DNA of 64,000 bases, from positions 25,947-89,946 of the forward strand of contig SSNU01000245.1 in NCBI GenBank assembly GCA_012064415.1. Direction: 5' to 3'. The first letter of the stretch is position 1. Every line of letters begins with the position of its first letter. Of the stretch, positions 24,031-34,679 are shown in pieces. The notes below the pieces were generated by a model. The model was not told the origin of the DNA, did no database searches, and worked only from the letters and a program-made list of their open reading frames with translations. Both the position numbers and the translations under genes were made by a program. The DNA comes from Gyrodactylus bullatarudis. Its lineage: Eukaryota > Platyhelminthes > Monogenea > Gyrodactylidea > Gyrodactylidae.

Positions 24031-27000
24031 GAAATATTCATGGAAACTTTCTGACGCATGGTCATCTTGTTCCGAGCCATGTGGCCCTGGATTCGAGTAT
24101 CAGAAAGCAGCTTGCGTTCGACAAGCAGCTCAAAAGTCAGTTGTCTATGCCGATAACTATTGTGAAAATAAGGAAAGACCAGTGAATCGGCGAGAATGCA
24201 ATTACGGAGATTGCAGCTCATCATATCGCTGGCAAGTATCGGATTACAGCCATTGCTCTCAGACGTGTGGACTTCTCGGCTTCACCACAAGAGAGGTCAA
24301 TTGCGTTTATGTAGAAAAGAATAATTTAACTCAGGTAAGCCTTCCTACTGTTTTTCTAATGAAAAACCAAAAGAATTCAGAAATCTTTAACGCAAAATGG
24401 TCTTGTTTTTCAACAGATTATCGACCCAGAGGAAGAAAGTCAACATTGTGACATGAAACTGAAGCCAAAGGATAGAGATGTTTGTAATAGACGTGACTGT
24501 GACCCTGTGATGAAGCCAAGTGAATGGACCAAGGTATGTTCTCTCTAATAGTCTTAATAGGTTTTAAAATAGGGATTATTACAAAAAGTAGAAGATAGAT
24601 CATCAATAACAAGAATGTCTATTCAGTGTATTTACAGAAAATAGAAGATTATTAGGACATTTTCATTCAATATAAGTATTTATAACACACTTTACACTTA
24701 ATGGAAGTTTTTTGAACTTACTTTTCATTCAGTAGACGTATTATTTTATAATCTTACAAATAATAGAAGTAACTATAACCTTTTCCAGTTCGTTAAGGAA
24801 GATATGAAATTCGATAAGGAATTCGTGAAATTCATTAAGGAATAGTATTTTAAAATGTCATTACTGAAGGGATGTTGTGAGAAACGATATGGAATTAATG
24901 CAATTCATTAAGGAATATTCAAGTTTTATTCGTCAATCAAAGATATCAATCCTTCGCTTGCAAGGGGACAAAATTAAGATAAAAATTACTTTAAATGTAG
25001 TGAATAAATTCAATTACAGATGACAACCGTATTTTGGGAGTGTAAAACTACACCTCCATTTTCACAGTTTTTCAATAAATAAATAACTTGTCATTGTACT
25101 TTGAAGTAGGTCTATTAGGGTCCTGGTATAAAATTTTATAAAATCTTTTTATAGAAATTTCAAAAGTATTGAGCAAATTTTTCATAGATCAAGTATGAAA
25201 TAACAGCAGAAATTCATCTCAAATAATTATACATTTTTAAATACAAAATTTATCAAAGAATTCGTTTTTTTTAATGACAATTTCTAAAATTCGATCTTAA
25301 ACATTCTCCCTACTGTACGGATCTTGCTCCAACAGATTATCACTTTTTCAGATCGCTTCATCATCTGAAGTGCAATATCTTCAATTAAAGACTAGATGTT
25401 TTGGACTCACTAAATGAGCGCATGGACCAAAAAAAAATCTGAAAAAAAATTATTTTTATGAAAAATATGGTAATTTTTCAAATTCCCATTTGGCGCAAAA
25501 ATCCCATTTTTTCGAACTTTGAGCTGAAAATTATTGTTGATTTGAAAGTGGGAGGCTGATCAAGAGTTTTTTCAGGATCAAGATTAGACAAAAAAATCAA
25601 TGAAATTTTGATAATTCAAAATCCCTAGTAAATGGGGTAACTGTCGGTAATTTGACGGTGCCAGTCAGCTTTCTTGTCTAATCTTGATCATGTAAAACCT
25701 CTTTTGATCAACCTCCCACATCCAAATCAATAAAAATTTTCAGTTCTATGTTCGAAAAAATGGGATTTTGGCGCCAAATGGGAATTTTGAAAAATGGCCT
25801 TATTTTTCATAAAAATAATTTTTTCAGATTTTTTTTCTTCAAATGGTAAAAGAGGGCAGCATGAGTAGGATTCCAGAGAAGCTTTAACAACTTCGAATTC
25901 TTGATGAAAATATCGAGATATCTGTAAAAATTATAGGTTCCCAACTTCATATCAACCAACTTTATATTCAAATGAATGGAGGCGAAGTTTTAAACTCCAA
26001 AAATACGGTTCTCATCTCAATTAGTCTTCTGGTTGGTAGGCTATTGGATAGATAAGTTTAGTGTGGTTTTGTGTGAAGATTGGTCTCAATTCATTAATCA
26101 CATGGGAGTGCCATATTCAACCGCTTACAAATGAATCCGCAATCCCAGAGAGAGTTTACCTAGAAGGAGAACGATTGTTGAATATCAATGATCAATCTCA
26201 AAAAACGTCACAATTTCTACAAAGCTTAATTGATCACATCGAACGTTGAGCAACGGAGAAAACATTAACTACCTAAGAGGACAAAACGGTATTCCTGTTG
26301 CTGAATATTGTATGAGAAGACTCTAGGAGATCGCAGAGGAAGCCAAATAAACTCTAGATAAAATAATAAAATTCACAAACCATGTGAAATATTATTATTG
26401 CGAAAAGAAGATAAAATTTTCCTTTATGAATTGCATTAATTCCATATCGTTTCTCAAAACTTCCCTATTGAATTTCATATCTTCCTTAAATAATGACATT
26501 TTAGAATACTATTCCTTAATGAATTTCATGAGTTTCTTAATGAATATTCATATCTTCCTTAAAGATCTGCAAAAGGTATAGATTACACGTTGCAATCAAT
26601 AGAATAGATTTGGGAACATGTTGCATTTGCTCTGGATCTTCAAGGGTTACAAATCCTTTAGAATTTGCTAATTTAGAAATGACCTAGAATTCTCTTTCAT
26701 GATGAATTTTCTGAAAAATTTTGTAGTAATTTATTAACCGTCTCAATCTTACTATCAAGTAAGATGTATAGACCCTTTTTGTCAGTTTATTTTTAAATTC
26801 TGCATAAATGATGATGGATTATTTCCCCAAGCTGAAAATTTATCATATCATTGTGCAGAAGTAAGCGTATATATTTTAAAAATTGTATTAGATGACAATT
26901 TCCTAATAATCTTCTTTATTTTGTAAATACACTGGATAGATCTTCTAGTTATTGATAATCTATCTTCTACTTTTGGAAAATTTCATCTATACATTTTTTA

Positions 27001-30000
27001 GAGCTAGCTTCTACGTTTTGTAAATATCCCTTTGAAATATAAAGGCTTTATAGAAATTAAAGATCTCTCTTTCAAATATTAAATAGACGGAGTTATCATT
27101 TCTTTCCAAGTAATTTACATTTAAATGATATAACCATCCTATGTAACCCATGACGACTAAAATTATCTTTGCAGATTTAAAATTTAATTAAAAACAGGTG
27201 GATGAAAAACGTAATTTCTATTCCATGAAAAATTTAATTATTCTACAAGAAACTTGTAAATATGAAGTGATTTGATTGTATGCGAGGTTCCTAAGAATCT
27301 CTGGAATCATGAAAATAATTAAATTTGGCTCAACTAGAAATTCAAAAATATTTTTTCTTCCATGATAGAATTTTGCGTTGAAATCCTTAGCATTCTCGAG
27401 ATTTCCTAATTCATGACATGACTCGAAACCTAATTCAGTTCCCTGAGAAGCTTTTAAGTGTTGTCTAAAAAAACATAATAGATGTGAAACTTTTGCAGAA
27501 AATTTCTTAAATTTCATTTTATTCCTATTTGTTAATTCATTTTTGCAATTATTCATGCAATATATTTTGAGTGTTGCAGCGAGACACACACTATTTTAAA
27601 CAGATATATTGAAGACTTCCTATTATAGTGTCTTCAAGATGATCCTTGTCAGCCAGGTAAACAAACACGGGAAATGGAATGTGTTCAGGTTAAAATGAAT
27701 GGGACCGCAGTGAAAATTGGTAAACACAACTGCCTGAATCATAATCTCAAAACATGGCGTGAATGTTGGAATCCTACCGATAAAGAATGTCTTAAGAAAA
27801 ATGAACCGGAAATATCTCAGGACTCGATAACCGTTGTTCAAATGAAACGAGTAAGTTGACTATAAAAAACATCATTTCTCAATATTTTTACAATCCGAAA
27901 TTAACATAAACTTTAAGCTCAAGAATAGAAATCAAAATTAAAATTAATTGAAAAATAATATTTGGTTATATGTATATGCTAATCCAAATTAGCAGAGCAA
28001 ACCCTGCTAGTTAAGTACGAGAAAGCAGTTCAGTACAAATTAGCTAAAATATATTGAAATTTTTGGGTTGCTGACTTGGAGTCATGCTGGAGTTAAGAAC
28101 GAATGAAAGATTGTTTTGGTGAATAAAGCTTTATTTTCGTCGGTTCTCTTCAGACCAAAAACACCGAATATCGATATATATATATTTACACATGAAATAA
28201 TTATTATAATGTTGGGAACGTTTTGGATTAGCCAATAGCATTTATTCATCATGAGCTGACCAATGAGAGCTGAGTGTGTTCATGCTCTTCGGGCTGTGAG
28301 GAATACATCTATTGTTTGGTTACCGGTTGGTAACCCTTTTCTCTGTTTACCCGTTTTCTTGTGTTGCTTAGGTGATGTGGAGAGGTTTCTTTTTCGCGTC
28401 GGAGTGGGGGTCTTCACTTCTGGTTGTGAAAAAAATCTCTTTCGATCATCATGACTTGCATTTGGTTCAAGGTTGCTAGGGGAGCGTTGGCTTGTCTGAA
28501 TAGTTTTATTTGGGCTTTTGCAACTAGAGGAAGTATTATCAACTAATGTTGAGGTTTGAGTTGTAGTCAACGTAGTTGCTAGGCCGTCATTGCCGATTTC
28601 ACTGGTTTGGTTTTGTGTAGATGTGAAGATTGGACCGTTTTCGGTTGTTGCTATGTCAATTGGTGCTGGAGTGGGGGTGTAGCGCTCGGATTCGAGTTCA
28701 AGTTTTGATTTAGAGGGAGATGGTTTGTTGGAGGTTTTGATGTCAATTTCGAGACTTTCTTTATCATCTTGGAAGCCTTGTGGAAGTTAACACCAGTAAA
28801 GCCTAACTTTCTACCCAAAATCTTTTGAGCACATAAAGATGGTAACTCCTCATTGACTAGCTTGGCTTCGGCTATTTCCAGGATTTTTTGAATACGTTGT
28901 TTGCTAAGTCTAGGGTCTAGAGTATCTGATTCTAAAATTTTCAATCCCCGCTGAGTGATTCGTTGTTCGTAAGTGCTCTTGTATAGAGGAGCCTTCATTG
29001 CTCGAGCTATGGTGTTCTTTGATCCTTGCTGATATAGGTCGTATTGTCATCCCAATGTAGGACTGGTCACAGGAGCATTTAAATTCATAGACGAATCCTT
29101 TCCTGTTCAGCCAGTTGACTGGACCTTTATTGCAGTCGTTGAGCAATTTAGTTGTCTTAGATATGAAACGTATTTTATGCCCAGGGGATGTTTCTGTTGT
29201 TATTTTGCCCAAGTTGTTTCTTAGTACAGAATTAGGAACGTCACCCTTGAATGGGAGTTGGAGGCAAAGGTATTTGTTATCCGTTCCTTCTGTCAATTTG
29301 TCTTTCTCTTTCACTCTGGCTTTCGTATAAAATCCTAAGGGTAGCCGCTTGTTTCAAACTTGCAAAACAACTTCTTTCGTTCTTCTTCTTGGAATTGTGT
29401 TCAGACTAGTCGGTGGATCTTCAGGAACTCACTCCACACTAGACTTCTTTTTGTTTCTACTGGATTGAAACTGCTGAAAGACATATACTGTGAGGGGGTA
29501 CCAGGTTTTTTGTATATTGTAGAGGTGAAGCCAGTGCTTGGGCATCTTTCAATGGAGGTTTCGAGAAAGTTGAGAGAGTTGTTGATTTCCTTTTCCATTG
29601 TAAGTTTCAATCTGGGATGCATTTGATTCAGTTCCTCAAGTATTGCATGAGGGTCATGGTCGTCTTTCAAAAGGAGGAATGTGTCGTCTATGTAGCGTAG
29701 ATATAAGTTGGCACTGCTAATGATGTTGGACATCTTTGATGATTCTAGGGAAGCTAAAAATAAGTCAGCTAAGAGCGGTCCCAGAGGCGTTCCCATTGCA
29801 ACCCCATCTATCTGCCGAAAGTAGGAACCATCGAATCTGAAATCAATGTTCTGAACCGTCATGAAGATAAGAGCGCAGACGTCATCAGCTGTCATTGAGG
29901 TTGTTGTTGGGCCTTCGCATTTGATCAGCTCGGGATTTTCAGTGAGTTTCTTTCGTATGAAGTCAACTGTTTCTTTCATGGGTACATTGGTGAAAAGCGA

Positions 30001-33000
30001 GGAAACATCAAAGGAAACCATTTGGCCGGTGAACGGGTTTTTGTTTCTTAAGCTATAAATAAAATCACATAAATTAATCTCTGAATGTGGACATAGGTGG
30101 TCTCTTAGCGGTTTTAAAACTCCAGCTAACCATTGTACTAAACCATGTTGTGGGCTCGGTGTCATGTCGAGGATTGGGCGGAATTTTAAGTCCTCGGTAC
30201 CTTTGTGAATTTTTGGTAAAAGATATAGGCTGCATATTCCAGGGCCGTTAGGTCGTAGGCTACTGGTTGTCGTAGGAGAGATGATTTTTCTCTCAGATAG
30301 GAGGTCAATTTTTCTGTTTACTGAAGCTAGGAATCTATTGGATCTTTTTTCGGCTTCAGCCCTGTCAAGTTGTCTGAACATCCTAGTGTCGCTGATAAGG
30401 AGTCTACCCTTTCGATAGTACTCCTCCGAGTTGATTATAGCAATTCCTGAACCTTTGTCCAGATCAGATATGAGTATGTCCGGGTTTTTTGGAATTGATG
30501 TCAATGCTAGGTAATGGTCTGTTGTCAGGTATGGGAAATCAATTTTCTGTTGCTTGTATTGGACCCTAGCATCGTTGGCGACTGTGTCGAATCTCTCGCG
30601 GAGCTGTTTAGAAGAGGCAGGGATATCTTAAGTTGATTATGAAATAGTTCAAAACCAATATCAGTCTCAAGGTTTTGAAATTTGCTTTTGAGCTCAGATT
30701 CGGGATCATCATAAAATGATGTCAAAATAACTAAGGCTAATTGATATGAAGATCTATGATTATTACAGAGAGAATTCGAATTTGTTAAAGCTTGAATCCT
30801 ACTCATGCTGCCCACTTTTACCATTTGAAGAAAAAAAAATCTGAAAAAAAATTATTTTTATGAAAAATATGGTAATTTTTCAAATTCCCATTTGGCGCAA
30901 AAATCCCATTTTTTCGAACTTTGAGCTGAAAATTATTGTTGATTTGAAAGTGGGAGGCTGATCAAGAGTTTTTTCAGGATCAAGATTAGACAAAAAAATC
31001 AATTCAACTGAATCTGGTCTTATGCATAATCACATTATCGTTTGGCAGCGGAATTTCAATTTTTTGATAATTTTCAATTCTCGAGAATCAATGAAATTTC
31101 GATAATTCAAAATCCCTAGTAAATGGGGTAACTGTCGGTAATTTGACGGTGCCAGTCAGCTTTCTTGTCTAATCTTGATCATGTAAAACCTCTTTTGATC
31201 AACCTCCCACATCCAAATCAATAAAAATTTTCAGTTCTATGTTCGAAGAAATGGGATTTTGGCGCCAAATGGAGTTTTTTTAGGATCAAGATTGACATGA
31301 AGATGAGAATTTATTTTTTTATCAAAAAACTCAATATTTTTTTCCGTAAAGTCAGGAAAAAATTAGTTTTACGAACTTCATCATAAAATGAGCCAATGAG
31401 TTGTGGAAATTTAAAAAAATTGCTGAAAAAAGACAAAGAATTCGAATTCGGCTGCAGAAATTCACAGAAATTTGTTATTATTGTGGAAAATCGAAAAGTT
31501 TTGATTTATTAATTATCACGAAGGGGAATGATCCAAAATTCGAATGTTTAACTTTTTCTTGAAAACAGTTGATTCCTTTCTACCTCACGGCTTAATTCGA
31601 ATACTTTGTCTGATGCTGATCTCGAATATCTGCATTCAACTGCTCCAAATCTTTGTAATCTATAAAAATTTTTGGTTCGAAAGTTGAAAAAGTGGAAATT
31701 TGGTGCATTTTCGAAATTCAAAAATCGGCCTAATTTTGGTCAGATTGAATCTTCTCTGAATATTTTTTAAATTTCCCCAAAATAAAATTTCTTCCTGACT
31801 TTCAGAAGAAAAATATTGATTTTTTCGTAAAAAAGTAAATTCTCATCTTCCTATCAATTAGCTTTATATGTTACCGTTAATCTTGTTACTCTTAATTGTC
31901 TTAATATATATTAATTTGATCTTCTTACTTTAGAATCAAGATTTAGAATTAAGCGTTGGTCAACATGCTTTCATAATACCATTTACAAATATCACCGTCA
32001 AATGTCCAACGAAGCATTTCGCAAAGCAAGATTTGGTCTGGTACCATGAGAGTCATGGTAAAAAAGTTTACGTTGGAAAGTCAACAGAACGAATCAAGGT
32101 CGATAAAGAGGGCAGACTACTTATTGACAATTTCCAGCCAATAGATCGTGGCCAGTGGAAGTGTCAGGCTGATAAAACAGAAGCTTCCATTACATTGTCA
32201 CAGAGAACAGTTGCCGAAGGCTTCATGGACTGGTTGAAGCGTACAAAACTCTGGAACAATGAAGATATGCTAAATGAAGATCCAAAGACGGCCTATCGGA
32301 ATCAAGTCATTGTTCAATGGGTTGAAGGATCTTGGTCAGAGTGTAAGGCAGAATGTGGCGAGAAAGCTAACCAAACACGTCTTGTTCGTTGTGAAAAAGT
32401 AAATTAGTTTTATACATAACAAATTAACCCTCATGTGCCAAATTATTTTTTTATTAGAATATTTTTAACTATACCAAAATTATTAACCCTCGCCCTGGAA
32501 ATGGGGTCCACAGAGACCCCATTTGTATTGATTTTCCTATGTCATTTTTTTCATTTCCAGGGCGAGGGTTAAAATGAATCCAAATCTGAATTCAGGTTTA
32601 ATAATCGACTTATCCTTATAAATGTATCGATCATAAATCTCCTTTCTAATAAGGGGTAAATAAATTAAATCTAAATTAATATTTCAGGTATCTTTCAAAA
32701 AACTGAAAATTTAGATTTATCTGTTATACATTTTAGATATGTTGTTCTATAGTTCCTGAAAATAATTAGCTTTTGCCAACTTAAGATAAGTCAAACAATG
32801 AAATAAACTTAGCAAACTCACGTGAATTATCTTTCATTCGAAAGTTTCTCATAGACTTCTGAGACATTTTCTGCTTACGGTATCGTATCCTCTAAGTTGG
32901 TCAGTTCATGGAGAGATAAAAAATGTTTAGTTTATAGTTTACTAACGACATCTAATTTAGTTTTCATATAATTAGCATTACTTCGTGAACAGACATATAT

Positions 33001-34239
33001 TTTACAACGAGTCGCGTACATTAATGAGTTGGTCTGAATTTCATATTTTCTCGCTAATAGGTTCAGACTCGTGTCTATGAAGTTCTAGCAGATGCTGAAT
33101 GCGAAAGTCGAGGATTGCCCAAGCCCCTTTCAACACGAGAATGTCAAACAGCTGTGGAATGCCCAAGACTAGAATTTGAGCCTGACTCTGCTGGCGTAAG
33201 TCTATTTCATGACTATCTCTTGTTAATTCACATAAGCTGAATAGATGATCAAGTAATTGGAATTTAACTTTTTCGCTATTGACAGGACTCCTTTTTGTTG
33301 GAACATTATAGCTAACTTGTTCTTTAATTATTTAAAATGGTTTCAAACCCTTTTCAAGGGCCTAGAACGTCATCTATGAGCTTATGATTCTGACATTTAC
33401 ATCATATTAATAATTGGACACCAGATGGAGGAAGTTTAAAAGAAAAGCTTTAATTTATTTTCGAATATCTTAAATAATCCATAAATAATAATTAAAACTG
33501 TTTTCTATAGTGTACGAATCAGTGTATTAAACCAGGTCTGGCAAAGAAATCCGGTATGCGTAAATGCTTCATTGGAACACGTGAAGTGAAAATGGACAAA
33601 TGCACAGAGCAAATACAAACCCAACATCTTTGTGATAATCCCTTGTGTAATTTGAAATGGCAAACAGGAAATTGGTCATCTGTAAGTCACGTTTAGAAGT
33701 TGCTCTGGAGTTTAACAAATAGTGTTTGAGCGATTGCATATTTAAATTTTACGGGAATGATAATTAGAATTATTATTACATTAGTGCTCAAAATCCTGTG
33801 GAGAAAATGCCTTCAAGTCAAGGAGAATCCAATGCGTCTGGGATCATACGAATGAATCAGCTCAGGCGTTATGCATGAATTACAAGTTACCCATCCCTAA
33901 TGCCATTATGCCATGTGAAACAATCCCATGTAGACTGGGTAAGTAACCTTCGAAATCATACGCATTCTCATTGGCTGAAAAAAATTTCAACCGATTTAAT
34001 TGGTCCAGAATGTATTAGTCAATCAGGGACCCCCTATTTTTGACTCTGATTAATTTTTCTTTCCAATAATAGAATGTCGAAATCTCATGGCCAATTGTGA
34101 ACAGAAAAAGGATCTCTGTCGATTTTCCATGTTCCAATATTACTGTTGCAAGACATGTAAGGGAATTAAAGAGAAGAATGCTCTTCCAGCCGAGAGTGAC
34201 AACCAGCAAATATTCACACAAGAGAAAATCGAAAATTGA
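24031..34239 (+). CDS. ADAMTSL: ADAMTS-like/punctin (MADD-4, nolo type) protein, 3' exons
   Basis: Eight exons: 24,031-24,334; 24,417-24,533; 27,629-27,850; 31,934-32,398; 33,061-33,195; 33,511-33,681; 33,785-33,938; 34,073-34,239. All junctions are AG...GT and all phases agree, giving about 577 residues to a TGA. Domains in order: TSP1 repeats (WSSCSEPCGPGF; SHCSQTCG; SEWTK plus CLQDDPCQPG), an Ig domain (DLVWYHE...DRGQWKCQA), more TSP1 repeats (GSWSECKAECG; CTNQCIKPG; WQTGNWSSCSKSCG) and a C-terminal PLAC domain (ECRNLMANC...YYCCKTC). This order is that of ADAMTSL1/3 and MADD-4/punctin, secreted matrix proteins without a protease domain; MADD-4 organises neuromuscular synapses. The first exon here starts mid-codon, so signal peptide and N-terminus lie upstream and were not found. 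Introns of 3.1 and 4.1 kb are full of transposons. Confidence 0.88.
25018..26016. mobile_element. ~1-kb hAT-like non-autonomous element inserted in the previous one
   Basis: Inverted ends of about 42 bp begin AGATGACAACCGTATTTTGG on the left and the inverse of GATGAGAACCGTATTTTTGG on the right. The flanks read TCAATTAC and TCAATTAG, a near-perfect 8-bp duplication, which suggests the hAT superfamily. It has no transposase; over half of its length is a family-2 hairpin MITE. Confidence 0.65.
25427..25962. mobile_element. family-2 hairpin MITE inside the hAT-like element
   Basis: Contains both cores (AGGATCAAGATTAGACAAAA and the inverse) and the right end CATATCAACCAACTT followed by TA. The left end is truncated by about 100 bp. 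Its left half is nearly identical to 30,835-31,010, indicating recent activity or copying. Confidence 0.75.
28651..29330 (-). pseudogene. Penelope-like GIY-YIG endonuclease region
   Basis: Minus-strand reading shows FVYEFKCSCDQSYIGMT, the GIY...YIG pair with the CxC insertion common in Penelope-like elements, then RPISARIKEH with the conserved Arg. The frame changes near 28,910-29,000, after which a charged tail (LSKQRIQKILEIAEAKLVNE) continues to a stop at about 28,651. A further Ser/Lys-rich stretch in another frame reaches about 28,280. It would nick target DNA for target-primed insertion; the frame breaks make it defunct. Confidence 0.75.
29401..30622 (-). pseudogene. Penelope-like reverse transcriptase
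   Basis: An open frame of about 400 codons without an initiator. It holds RT blocks in order: SDLDKGSGIAIIN, LYLLPKIHKG, KFRPILDMTPSP, MVSFDVSSLFTNVP (catalytic Asp block), DGVAMGTPLGPLLADLF and LYLRYIDDTF, whose YIDD is the metal-binding pair. An upstream block (ELKSKFQNLETDIGFELFHN) is in another frame from about 30,630, and the downstream joining region shifts frame near 29,400, so at least two frameshifts separate it from the rest of the protein. Confidence 0.85.
30734..31864. mobile_element. composite hairpin: family-2 left, family-1 right
   Basis: The left terminus AGGCTAATTGATATGAAG follows a TA and leads through a nearly full family-2 palindrome to about 31,272. The sequence then switches into a family-1 copy (GACATGAAGATGAGAATTTA from about 31,290), which ends TCATCTTCCTATCAATTAGC then TTTA at 31,864. 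It lies just upstream of ADAMTS-like exon 4, so the acceptor at 31,933 is only about 70 bp from a hairpin. Confidence 0.75.
32483..32572. mobile_element. 90-bp piggyBac-type MITE
   Basis: Perfect inverted ends TTAACCCTCGCCCTGGAAAT and the reverse complement of TTAACCCTCGCCCTGGAAA, with TTAA at both borders. Just inside the left end is a small hairpin, GGGGTCCACAGAGACCCC. No coding capacity. It sits in the intron 85 bp after ADAMTS-like exon 4. Confidence 0.85.
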
Positions 34240-34360
34240 CACTAAATACTTTTATTTTAACAATCAACCGAGAAGAATCTACAGAAATCTGACTATCATC
34301 TAAGGTTCTTCTGTTACATTTTTCCACTCATGTTTTCATAAATTCCTAGATACGACACTA

Positions 34361-34366
34361 AATAAA
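34361..34366 (+). terminator. polyadenylation signal of the ADAMTS-like gene
   Basis: AATAAA about 120 bp after the stop codon of the last exon, followed by A-rich sequence. Confidence 0.6.
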
Positions 34367-34679
34367 GAAAACTACATTGATTCACGAAGAAATGTTATTC
34401 TCAACGCTTATTCTCAAAAAGTCAAGAAAGTGTTTTCATTATCTCAAATATCTTTCTTTTGCATGTATATCGAGTACATATATATATCTCTTATTATTAT
34501 TGTTAATTTTATTCTGAAAGGAAAGAAACAAACAAATATTCTAATTATTTTGTAAATTTGTCAAATTTTTTGATTGATTTTGGTGATGAATAAGAGAAAG
34601 AGAGATAAATATCTTGACAAAAATAAATGAACTGTTATTAAATTGATACTAAAAGATACCTTTTTTCATAATTGAAAGC

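Larger units (their letters stand above)
24773..26583. mobile_element. DNA element, longer copy of the 20,070 family, carrying an insertion
   Basis: Ends match the 20,070-20,710 element (CAGTTCGTTAAGGAAGATAT at left; inverted TCATATCTTCCTTAAAGATC at right). It keeps about 235 bp of interior missing in the other copy, with an open stretch reading ECHIQPLTNESAIPERVYLE followed by GERLLNINDQ. That stretch, or the adjacent frame reading CEDWSQFINHMGVPYSTAYK, looks like decayed coding sequence of unknown origin. It is split by the insertion at 25,018-26,016. It lies in the intron after ADAMTS-like exon 2. Confidence 0.7.
28090..30733 (-). mobile_element. Penelope-like retroelement in the ADAMTS-like intron
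   Basis: Minus-strand element with a reverse transcriptase followed by a GIY-YIG endonuclease, the order that defines canonical Penelope-like elements. Its start, near 30,733, meets a family-2 hairpin MITE. Its 3' part includes an AATAAAGCTTTATT-like segment at about 28,120-28,140 and a GGTCTGAAGAG motif. Several frameshifts and lost starts make it inactive. It lies antisense to the host gene in the intron between exons 3 and 4. Confidence 0.85.

Noticed and set aside
27218..27589. 123-codon open frame (-) in an ADAMTS-like intron
   Set aside because: No domain, AT-driven composition and no supporting splice or polyA context.
34015..34303. Overlapping frames on both strands at the last ADAMTS-like exon
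   Set aside because: The PLAC-domain reading explains the sequence; these are shadows in other frames.
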